Assembly (NCBI GenBank): GCA_964494475.1
Contig: CAZBRS010000030.1
Coordinates: 1-64,000 of the forward strand
DNA: 64,000 nt
Direction: 5' to 3'
From: CAZBRS01 sp964494475
GTDB lineage: Bacteria; Myxococcota_A; UBA9042; CAZBRS01
A program made the position numbers and the translations under genes. Every line of letters starts with the position of its first letter. The stretch's first letter is position 1. A model generated the notes under the pieces. That model saw only the letters and a program-made list of their open reading frames with translations. It searched no databases and had not been told where the DNA came from. Below are positions 57,441 to 64,000 of this stretch, piece after piece.

Positions 57441-58496
57441 ATGACTTCCGACTCCGACTACTACGCTCGACTGGGCATCTCGCGCCAGGCCACCCCCGAA
57501 GAGATCAAGAAGGCCTATCGCAAAGCCGCGCTCCAGTACCATCCCGACCGCAACCCCGGTAACAAGGAGTCCGAAGAGCAGTTCAAGCTCTGCGCCGAGG
57601 CGTACGAGGTGCTCTCCGATCCGGAGAAGCGCAAGCTCTACGACACCTATGGCAAGGAGGGGCTCGAAGGGCGGGGCATCCACACGGGGTTCGGCGGCTT
57701 CGAGGACATCTTCTCGCACTTCGGCGACATCTTCTCGGACATCTTCGGGGGCGAGAGCCCCTTCGGCTTCGGCGGCGGGCGCCGGAAGGCGCGCGACCTG
57801 CAGGTCGAGGTACAGGTCTCGTTCGACGAGGCGGCGCACGGCGTCAAGAAAGAGGTCGAGGTGTCCCGCGCCGTTCCCTGCTCCGATTGCCACGGGCGGG
57901 GCTACCCCCCCGATGCGCCGCCGACCACGTGCCCGCAGTGCCGGGGCCGCGGCAAGGTCCTTCACCAGCAGGGGTTCTTCACGCTGGCGAGCGGGTGTCC
58001 CGTCTGCGGGGGCTCGGGTCAGGTGATCAGCAAGCAGTGTCGCACCTGCAGCGGGCGGGGCGCCGTCTCCGGCCGCGAGACGCTCTCGGTCGACATCCCG
58101 CCTGGCATCGACAGCGGTAACCGGTTGGTGCTGCGCGGCAAGGGCGACGAGGGGGGCGCGTCGTGGGCGCCGGGCGACCTGTTCGTGCGCGTCTTCGTGA
58201 AGGAGCACGAGTTGCTGAAGCGTGACGGCGCCGACCTGCACGCCGAAGTGCCGGTGTCGATGTTCGACGCCGCGCTCGGCACCGAGGTCGCCCTCGACGT
58301 GCTCGGCGACAAGATCACGGTCAAGATCCCCGAGGGGAGCCAGCCCGGCACCGTGTTCACGTTCCGACGCAAGGGCTTTCCCAGGCTTCAGGAGCCCGGC
58401 CGCGGCGACCTCTACGTGCTGCTGAAGGTCGTCGTGCCGACGAACCTTTCGCGGAAGCAGCGGAAACTTCTCCGCGACGTCACCGAAGCCGCTTGA
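57441..58496 (+). CDS. dnaJ: Chaperone DnaJ (type I Hsp40)
   Basis: A 351-residue Hsp40 that delivers clients to DnaK and stimulates its ATPase. The J domain holds the HPD triad (LQYHPDRNPG) near residue 33. A Gly/Phe region follows (GFGGFEDIFSHFGDIFSDIF). Four zinc motifs are present: CSDCHGRG, CPQCRGRG, CPVCGGSG and CRTCSGRG. The C-terminal substrate-binding domains include SVDIPPGIDSGNRLVLRGKG and KIPEGSQPGTVFTFRRKGFP. DnaK and GrpE genes are not in this window. The ATG at 57441 lies after a CAGC spacer with a weak ribosome site. Confidence 0.95.
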   Translation: MTSDSDYYARLGISRQATPEEIKKAYRKAALQYHPDRNPGNKESEEQFKLCAEAYEVLSDPEKRKLYDTYGKEGLEGRGIHTGFGGFEDIFSHFGDIFSDIFGGESPFGFGGGRRKARDLQVEVQVSFDEAAHGVKKEVEVSRAVPCSDCHGRGYPPDAPPTTCPQCRGRGKVLHQQGFFTLASGCPVCGGSGQVISKQCRTCSGRGAVSGRETLSVDIPPGIDSGNRLVLRGKGDEGGASWAPGDLFVRVFVKEHELLKRDGADLHAEVPVSMFDAALGTEVALDVLGDKITVKIPEGSQPGTVFTFRRKGFPRLQEPGRGDLYVLLKVVVPTNLSRKQRKLLRDVTEAA

Positions 58497-58518
58497 CGCC
58501 CCCTGCAGCGCTTCTCGA

Positions 58519-58546
58519 TTGACAGAGCGGATCGCATTCATATAAT
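58519..58546 (+). promoter_or_regulatory. Consensus promoter of the pal-like gene
   Basis: TTGACA (58519-58524), a 16-nt spacer and TATAAT (58541-58546), both hexamers perfect. It is the strongest sigma-70 promoter in the window. Confidence 0.8.
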
Positions 58547-58577
58547 CCACCCCGATTCCCATGTTGGAGGCGCTTCG

Positions 58578-59288
58578 ATGAAGCGGTTCGTCACCCTGTC
58601 GCTCCTGGTCGGTCTCGTGGCTCTCTTGAACGCGTGCGGTCCGTCGTATCCCGACTGCGAGAACGACGACCACTGCAAGGAACACAACGAGTTCTGCGTC
58701 AACGGCAAGTGCAAGCAGTGCGCGATGGACTCCCAGTGCAACGCCATGGACAAGTGCCTGGTGTGCGGCCCGACCGGCTCGTGCATCACGCAGAGCGGCT
58801 GCTGCCACTCCGACCTCGACTGCCCCGGCGGCAAGTGCTGGAAGGACGAGGGGAGCGACATCGGTCAGTGCGGCGGCCAGTGCCGCGGCGCCAATGACTG
58901 CCCCGCCGGCCTCGAGTGCCGTGGCGGCCAGTGCGTGAAGCCCTACGAGGCTCCGCCCGAGGCCTGCGCCAAGCCCGTGTACTTCGACTTCAACGAGTCG
59001 GTGCTGACCAAGGACGCGAAGGCGCAGTTGAAGGCCAACGTCGACTGCCACAAGAAAGAGAACGTCAACGTCCAGATCCAGGGGCACTGCGACGAGCGTG
59101 GCACCGAGGAGTACAACATGGCCCTCGGTTCGCGTCGCGCCGAGACGGCGAAGAAGTTCCTCGTCAACGCCGGCGTCAACAAGAAGCTGCTCCTCACGAC
59201 CTCGTTCGGCGAAGAGCGTCGTACGTGCTACGACGACAACGAGTCCTGCCACTCGAAGAACCGCCGCGCCGAGTTCGTGAACCAGTAG
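58578..59288 (+). CDS. pal: Peptidoglycan-associated lipoprotein (Pal) with Cys-rich N-terminal insert
   Basis: A 236-residue outer-membrane lipoprotein. Lipobox LLNAC. Residues ~27-115 are a Cys-rich region (DCENDDHCKEHNEFC, GCCHSDLDCPGGKC, CRGANDCPAGLECRGGQC). The C-terminal OmpA/Pal domain has PVYFDFNESVLTKDAK, HCDERGTEEYNMALGSRRAE and the peptidoglycan-binding Asp/Arg pair, with a Cys pair in TCYDDNESC. Ordinary Pal lacks the Cys-rich insert, so this form may bind something extra at the cell surface. Gene order pal-cpoB is typical, but tolQRAB is absent here. GGAGG precedes the ATG. Confidence 0.88.
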   Translation: MKRFVTLSLLVGLVALLNACGPSYPDCENDDHCKEHNEFCVNGKCKQCAMDSQCNAMDKCLVCGPTGSCITQSGCCHSDLDCPGGKCWKDEGSDIGQCGGQCRGANDCPAGLECRGGQCVKPYEAPPEACAKPVYFDFNESVLTKDAKAQLKANVDCHKKENVNVQIQGHCDERGTEEYNMALGSRRAETAKKFLVNAGVNKKLLLTTSFGEERRTCYDDNESCHSKNRRAEFVNQ

Positions 59289-59303
59289 TCACCGCGGCCC
59301 CCC

Positions 59304-60077
59304 GTGCGTCCCTCCGCCCTCCTCCTCCTGGCGCCGATCCTCCTCGTCGTCACGGCGTGCCCCACCATCTGGCAGTACAACGCCCTGAAAGAGCGCGTCG
59401 TCACGCTCGAAGACGAGAACAAGCAGCTGAAGCACGAGCTCGGCCAGCACGGCTCCCGCCTCGAGAACCTGGGCTCCAAGACCGACACCGAGCTGGAGGC
59501 CATCCTGATGAGGGGCGCCTCGTCCGCGGCCCAGCTCGACGAGCTCGAGGGTGAGCAGACGCGCCTGAAAGGGCGCCTGGAAGAGATCGAGTTCTACCTC
59601 ACGCGCGTGAAGGAGTTGGTCGACCGCATGGCCACGCTCCTCGACGACCGCTTCAGCATGAACGTGCAGGCCGTGCCCGAGTACGCGCCCAAGGAGAAGG
59701 GCGAGCGCTTCACGTTCGCCACCGAGAAGCTCGCGCAGGGCGACACGAAGACGGCGCGCTCGGTCGCGCGTACGTTGCTGACCGAGTTCCCGAACGACGA
59801 CCTGGCCGACGACGCGCAGTGGCTGGTGGGCGAGAGCTTTTACGTCGAGAAGAAGTACACCGAGGCCATCCGCGAGTACCGGGCCGTGCACGACAAGTAC
59901 CGCAAGAGCCCGCTGGTCCTGAAGTCGCTCCTGCGCATCGGCGAGAGCTTCGAGGCCACCAGCGCGTGCAAGAAGGCGCAGCAGATCTACGAGTACGCTC
60001 GTGATTTCGCCAAGGAGAAGTCCGAGAAGGACGACCTCGCCCAGCGCCTGAAGTTGCTCAAGAAGAGCTGCCAGTAA
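59304..60077 (+). CDS. CpoB/YbgF-like coiled-coil and TPR lipoprotein
   Basis: A 257-residue exported lipoprotein (LLVVTAC) with a GTG start 15 nt after pal. Residues ~20-110 form a coiled coil (KERVVTLEDENKQLKHELGQ, EGEQTRLKGRLEEIEFYL). Residues ~130-250 carry three TPR-like repeats (LAQGDTKTARSVARTLLTEF, YTEAIREYRAVHDKYRKS). This is the layout of CpoB (YbgF), which coordinates septal peptidoglycan synthesis with Tol-Pal constriction. Its position directly after pal supports that role. Confidence 0.85.
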   Translation: MRPSALLLLAPILLVVTACPTIWQYNALKERVVTLEDENKQLKHELGQHGSRLENLGSKTDTELEAILMRGASSAAQLDELEGEQTRLKGRLEEIEFYLTRVKELVDRMATLLDDRFSMNVQAVPEYAPKEKGERFTFATEKLAQGDTKTARSVARTLLTEFPNDDLADDAQWLVGESFYVEKKYTEAIREYRAVHDKYRKSPLVLKSLLRIGESFEATSACKKAQQIYEYARDFAKEKSEKDDLAQRLKLLKKSCQ

Positions 60078-60084
60078 CGCTCGC

Positions 60085-61986
60085 ATGCCCGCGCCCCGTC
60101 CCAGCGCCATGGTCCTGGTCGTCGGAGGCGGTCACGCCGGGGTCGAGGCCGGCCTGGCCGTGGCCCGGCTCGGGTGCCGCGCCCTCCTGCTCACGCCCGA
60201 CCGGGCTCGCATTGGCGTGATGAGCTGCAATCCCTCCATCGGAGGCATCGCCAAGGGCCACTTGGTGCGCGAGATCGACGCGCTGGGGGGCGCCATGGGG
60301 TTGGCGGCCGATCGGAGCGCGATCCAGGCGCGCGTGCTGAACCGCGGCAAGGGTCCGGCCGTCCAGGCCACGCGCACGCAGAACGACCGGCGACGCTACG
60401 CGGCCGAGGTGCAGGCCCTGGTCGACGCGCAGCCGGGGCTCGAGGTGCTCGAGGGGCTGGCCGTGGCGCTGCTGACGACCGGCGACCGTGCAGCGGGCGT
60501 GCTGACCGCGAGCGGCGAGCGCATCCGGGCCGACGCCGTGGTGTTGACCGTGGGCACCTTCCTGGGCGGGCGCCTGTTCGTCGGCGACGTGCAGGTGGGC
60601 GGCGGGCGCCTCGGCGACGCGCCCAGCCACGGGTTGTCGGAGTCGCTGGCCGGGCTCGGGTTCCCCCTGCGGCGCTTCAAGACCGGTACGCCGCCCCGCC
60701 TCGACGGGAATACGATCGACTTCTCGCGGATGCAGGTGCAGCCCGGCGACCCCGACGCGCTGCCCTTCTCGCTCCGCTTCACGGGACCGCGCCTCCCCGA
60801 GCGGGCCTGCCACCTGACGCACACGACGGCGGCCACGGCGGCCGTCATTCGCGCCAACCTGCACCGGTCGCCGCTGTACGGCGGGGCCATCGTGGGTACG
60901 GGCGCACGCTACTGCCCCTCGATCGAGGACAAGGTAGTGCGCTTCCCGCACCACGAGGCGCACACGCTCTTCATCGAGCCCGAGGGGCTCGACACGCCGC
61001 TCGTCTACCCGAACGGCATCTCCACGTCGCTCCCCTTCGACGTTCAACTTGCGATCCTGGCCACCGTCCCGGGGCTCGAGAGCGCCCGCGTGGTGCAGCC
61101 CGCCTACGCGGTCGAGTACGACGTGGTGCCGCCCACCGAGCTCCGCGCGACCCTCGAGGCTCGCGCGCTGGCGGGGCTCTATCTGGCCGGCCAGATCAAT
61201 GGCACCTCGGGGTACGAGGAGGCCGCCGGGCAGGGCCTGGTGGCGGGCACGAACGCGGCGCTGGGCGTGCTCGGCCGCCCGCCCTTCCTGCCCGATCGGT
61301 CCGAGGCCTACCTTGGCGTGATGATTGACGATCTTACGACACGGGGCGCCGACGAGCCCTATCGCCTGTTCACGTCGCGCGCCGAATACCGGCTGCACCT
61401 GCGCGAGGACAACGCGGCCGACCGACTGGTGGGGCACGGGCTCCGGCTCGGCCTGACCGACGCCACGACGGCCCGGCGGCACGCCGAGCGGGTCGCGGCG
61501 CGCGAGCGCTTCCGAAAAGGCCTGGCCTCGACGCGCCTGGCCCCGACGGCGCAGTGGCACGATCGCCTGACACCCCTGGGGCTCGAGGCCCCGACCCGGC
61601 CCATGGCCCTCGACGAATGGGTTCGCCGACCCGAGGTCGACGACGCGCACCTCGTCGCCCTGTGGCCCGAGTTGGCGCTGGCCACGCCCCCCGAGGCGCG
61701 CCGGCAGGTGTTGATCGACCTGAAGTACGCGGGCTACCTGGCGCGTCAGGTCGACCAGATCGCGACGTTCCGACGTATGGAGGGCTGGCTCATCCCCGAC
61801 GACTTCGCGTACGCGACGCTGGCGGGGTTGTCCCGCGAGGTGACCGAGCGGCTCGAGCGCGCCCGGCCCAGAAGCCTCGGCCAGGCCTCGCGAATTCCTG
61901 GCGTGACGCCCGCGGCGATCGGTCGACTCGCCATCGCGCTCAAGCGCCGTTATCCTCAGGCTCCGAACGAGGGAGGCCCCGAATGA
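60085..61986 (+). CDS. mnmG: tRNA uridine-5-carboxymethylaminomethyl modification enzyme MnmG (GidA)
   Basis: A 633-residue FAD enzyme that with MnmE makes cmnm5U34 in tRNA. The dinucleotide motif is VLVVGGGHAGVEAGLAVARL at residues ~10-30. Further marks are SCNPSIGGIAKGHLVREIDA, LNRGKGPAVQATR, FKTGTPPRLDG, YCPSIEDKVVRF, the FAD-binding QVEPAYAVEYD variant VVQPAYAVEYDVV, and GLYLAGQINGTSGYEEAAGQ. The C-terminal domain with PYRLFTSRAEYRLHLREDNA is complete. mnmE and rsmG are not beside it. The stop overlaps the next start (ATGA), tying it to amgK-murU. Confidence 0.96.
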   Translation: MPAPRPSAMVLVVGGGHAGVEAGLAVARLGCRALLLTPDRARIGVMSCNPSIGGIAKGHLVREIDALGGAMGLAADRSAIQARVLNRGKGPAVQATRTQNDRRRYAAEVQALVDAQPGLEVLEGLAVALLTTGDRAAGVLTASGERIRADAVVLTVGTFLGGRLFVGDVQVGGGRLGDAPSHGLSESLAGLGFPLRRFKTGTPPRLDGNTIDFSRMQVQPGDPDALPFSLRFTGPRLPERACHLTHTTAATAAVIRANLHRSPLYGGAIVGTGARYCPSIEDKVVRFPHHEAHTLFIEPEGLDTPLVYPNGISTSLPFDVQLAILATVPGLESARVVQPAYAVEYDVVPPTELRATLEARALAGLYLAGQINGTSGYEEAAGQGLVAGTNAALGVLGRPPFLPDRSEAYLGVMIDDLTTRGADEPYRLFTSRAEYRLHLREDNAADRLVGHGLRLGLTDATTARRHAERVAARERFRKGLASTRLAPTAQWHDRLTPLGLEAPTRPMALDEWVRRPEVDDAHLVALWPELALATPPEARRQVLIDLKYAGYLARQVDQIATFRRMEGWLIPDDFAYATLAGLSREVTERLERARPRSLGQASRIPGVTPAAIGRLAIALKRRYPQAPNEGGPE

Positions 61987-63002
61987 TGCACGACGAACAC
62001 AGCCTCGGCGACGTGCTGCGCCGGGCGACCGGCCACAAGGCGCGCGAGATCGAGGCCATGACGGCCCACGCGTCGGCGCGGCGTTACTACCGGGCCCGGC
62101 TGGCCGGCGACGCCACGCTGGTGCTCATGGTGCTGCCTCAGGAGCGCACCAAGGCCGAGGAGTTCACCGACGGCAACCTGCGCCTGCAGGAGTTGCCCTT
62201 CCTCGCCGTGCAGGCGCGGCTGAAGCGTGCGGGGCTCCCGGTCCCCGAGGTGATCGGCTACGCCGAGGCCGACGGCGTGGTGGTGCTCGAGGATCTCGGC
62301 GACGTGACGCTGGAGGACTACCTCTCCTCGTTCGACGCCGAGGACTTCGAGGTCTACTACCGCGAGGCCGTTCGCCTGGTCACGACGTTGCAGCGCAACG
62401 CCGACGTGATCGCCGAAGGGTCGATTATCGCCGAACGGCGCTTCGACGAGCGCGTGCTCGCCCTCGAGTTCGACCACTTCCGGGAGTACGGCCTCGAGGC
62501 CCGGCTCGGCGTGCGCCTCGATCGCCGCGAGCGCGCCCGGTTCGACGACTGCGCGCGCGACCTCGTGAACCGCTTGGTCGCCTTGCCCCAGACCGTCGTG
62601 CACCGCGACTTCCAGAGCCGGAACCTGATGCTGCGCGACAAGCGCCTGGCGCTCATCGATTTCCAGGATGCCCTGATCGGGCCGTACGTCTACGACCTGG
62701 TGGCCCTGCTGCGCGACTCGTACATCGTGCTCGAGCGGCCCTTCATCGACCGCATGCTGGCCTTCTACAAGCAGGTGATGCCCGAGGCCCCGTCCACGCT
62801 GGCGCGCGACTTCGACCTGCAGACGGTGCAACGCAAGCTGAAGGACGCGGGGCGGTTCGTCTTCATCGACCAGGTGAAGGGCAACCCCGCGTTCCTGCGG
62901 TTCTTCGATCCTTCGGTGGCGTATGCCCAGGAGGCCCTGCGGCGCCTGAACGCCTGGCCCGACCTGGTCGAGCTCGTGGCGCGCGTGGGGAAGCCCGCAT
63001 GA
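61983..63002 (+). CDS. amgK: N-acetylmuramate/N-acetylglucosamine kinase (AmgK-type)
   Basis: A 339-residue kinase of the aminoglycoside phosphotransferase fold that phosphorylates the anomeric carbon of MurNAc in the MurU recycling route. Visible are the N-lobe ARRYYRARL and LVLMVLPQE, the hinge VVVLEDLGDVTLEDYL, the catalytic loop VVHRDFQSRNLML with the Asp base, and DFQDALIGPYVYDLVALL for metal binding. It begins with two Met codons; the first overlaps the mnmG stop. It overlaps murU by ATGA. Together with murU and the NagZ-like gene it implies salvage of cell-wall sugars without MurQ. Confidence 0.9.
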   Translation: MMHDEHSLGDVLRRATGHKAREIEAMTAHASARRYYRARLAGDATLVLMVLPQERTKAEEFTDGNLRLQELPFLAVQARLKRAGLPVPEVIGYAEADGVVVLEDLGDVTLEDYLSSFDAEDFEVYYREAVRLVTTLQRNADVIAEGSIIAERRFDERVLALEFDHFREYGLEARLGVRLDRRERARFDDCARDLVNRLVALPQTVVHRDFQSRNLMLRDKRLALIDFQDALIGPYVYDLVALLRDSYIVLERPFIDRMLAFYKQVMPEAPSTLARDFDLQTVQRKLKDAGRFVFIDQVKGNPAFLRFFDPSVAYAQEALRRLNAWPDLVELVARVGKPA

Positions 63003-63994
63003 TCCCCCGGACCGCCATGATCTTCGCGGCCGGCCACGGCAAGCGGTTGGCGCCCATCACCGACCTCGTGCCCAAGCCCCTGGTGCCGCTCGTCAACCGC
63101 CCCATCCTCTTTCGAACCCTCGATCGGCTCGCCGCGGCGGGGGTCCGCACGTTCGTGGTCAACGTGTTCCATCTGGCCGATCGGGTGGTCGAGGCGCTCG
63201 AGGGGGCGCGCGGTCGGCGGTGGGGCCGCGTTCACGTGGTCCGCGAGCCGATCCTGCTCGGCACGGGGGGCGGCCTGTTGAACGCGCGCGGGCTGCTCGA
63301 GCACGAGCGCGACGTGCTGGTCGTGAACGGCGACATCTGGTTCGACGTGGACCTCGCGGGTCTGGCCCGGCGGCATCGCGCTGAGGACAACCTGGCCACG
63401 CTGCTCGTGCTGCAGCGGCGCGATCGACCCGAACTGCACAAGGTCGTGGTCGGCGGGGAGGGCCGCATCGAGGCCTTCGACGGGAGCGAGCGCCCCGGGA
63501 CCGTACGGGCCGTCTTCTCGGGCCTCCAGGTGGTCTCGCGCGATCTGTTCGGGCGGTTGCCCTTCGACGAAGGGCGCCCCGCCTGCATCGTGCACGACGG
63601 CTACCGCGCCCTCCTCGACTCGGGTCGCGTGCGCGCCTTCGCGAGCCGGGGGGGCTGGGCCGATCTGGGCACGCCGGCTGACCTGCTGGCCACGACCGCC
63701 GATCTCCTCGCGCGCGACCTGCCCCGCCGAGACGACGCGCGCTACGAAGAACCTCAAGAGCGCGTGTGGGTGGGTCGCGACGTGGCCATCGATCCGTCGG
63801 CGCGGCTCGTGCCTCCGGTCCTGCTGGGCCGACGGGCGCGCGTGGGGGCCGACGTGGTGCTGGGGCCGTTCACGGTCGTGGGCGACGGCGCCCTGGTCGA
63901 CGACGGGGCACGGCTGGTGCGCTCCATCGTCTTTCCGGGGGCGCGAGCGAGGGGCGCGCACACCGGCGCGATCGTTGTTCACGAGCACGATTGA
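62999..63994 (+). CDS. murU: N-acetylmuramate alpha-1-phosphate uridylyltransferase (MurU-type)
   Basis: A 331-residue nucleotidyltransferase that makes UDP-MurNAc from MurNAc-1-P and UTP. The nucleotide loop is FAAGHGKRLAPITDLVPKPL, where AxGxGxRL is standard. GTGGGLLNARGLL and the metal-binding VVNGDIWFDVD follow. GGWADLGTPADLL is the sugar-binding region. The last ~80 residues contain hexapeptide-like turns (VPPVLLGRRARVGADVVLG), an extension longer than in Pseudomonas MurU (about 225 residues). That makes a GlmU-like or other sugar-1-P nucleotidyltransferase an alternative, but the pairing with amgK favours MurU. Confidence 0.88.
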   Translation: MIPRTAMIFAAGHGKRLAPITDLVPKPLVPLVNRPILFRTLDRLAAAGVRTFVVNVFHLADRVVEALEGARGRRWGRVHVVREPILLGTGGGLLNARGLLEHERDVLVVNGDIWFDVDLAGLARRHRAEDNLATLLVLQRRDRPELHKVVVGGEGRIEAFDGSERPGTVRAVFSGLQVVSRDLFGRLPFDEGRPACIVHDGYRALLDSGRVRAFASRGGWADLGTPADLLATTADLLARDLPRRDDARYEEPQERVWVGRDVAIDPSARLVPPVLLGRRARVGADVVLGPFTVVGDGALVDDGARLVRSIVFPGARARGAHTGAIVVHEHD

Positions 63995-64000
63995 GGCGCG

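Overview
The window is a GC-rich chromosomal segment (my estimate is about two-thirds G+C) of a Gram-negative bacterium. Several features point to Myxococcota or a close 'deltaproteobacterial' relative: many secreted Cys-rich repeat lipoproteins with Asp/Pro/Gly-rich linkers, a gene cluster resembling the Myxococcus Glt/Agl envelope machinery (large TPR proteins plus an FHA/AgmX-PglI protein), a Pal lipoprotein, a long Gram-negative-type GyrB, and the infC-rpmI-rplT-ihfA-merR order. It is probably a short-read, perhaps metagenomic, assembly. All four runs of 100 N sit between two identical 55-bp copies, which is the mark of overlapping contig ends that were scaffolded without merging. No rRNA, CRISPR array, prophage or transposase was seen.

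Layout. 1-11.3 kb (mostly minus strand): membrane pyrophosphatase, HAD phosphatase, a PqqD-like/methyltransferase protein coupled to a NagZ-type GH3, a large Ig/PPC lipoprotein, an orphan MlaC-like protein, a GH92 glycosidase and a small Cys-rich exported protein. 11.4-21.3 kb (plus): a Cys-rich lipoprotein, then an envelope-polymer operon (CDP-alcohol phosphotransferase, lipoprotein, LtaS-like sulfatase-fold enzyme, GT4) and another lipoprotein. 21.3-26.4 kb: srkA-rsmH (minus) and a YfaP-like lipoprotein (plus). 26.4-28.5 kb (minus): tRNA-Val, infC-rpmI-rplT-ihfA-merR, tRNA-Pro and a strong terminator. 28.7-33.8 kb (plus): rpsA with an EPVAEA repeat tail, then a His-Xaa-Ser (Hxs) radical-SAM peptide-modification operon. 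34-42.2 kb: a Kazal-type Cys-rich lipoprotein, a PflX-like radical SAM protein, purA, an outer-membrane protein, a YciO/Sua5-family protein, a HAD phosphatase and a PEGA protein. 42.4-51.1 kb (plus): Glt-like TPR/FHA/TonB-type cluster. 51.2-55.1 kb (minus): gyrB, a helical protein and a DnaC-like ATPase. 55.3-56.8 kb: a ZraP/Spy-like gene with a sigma-54 promoter beside a decayed two-component pair, and a DUF1844 gene. 56.9-64 kb (plus): a GerW/YtfJ-like protein, dnaJ, pal, a CpoB-like gene, and mnmG-amgK-murU (MurNAc salvage).

The most distinctive system is the Hxs operon. It has an HxsD-like protein, a second small HxsD-like protein, an HxsB-like radical SAM maturase whose C-terminal SPASM Cys set is largely missing, and a precursor of at least 18 His-X-Ser units. 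No HxsC partner is seen nearby. Other items worth a second look are a palindromic repeat whose ends supply TAG stop codons to adjoining genes, the fused wreck of a histidine kinase and NtrC-type regulator beside an intact sigma-54 promoter, and the gyrB-linked DnaC-like ATPase.
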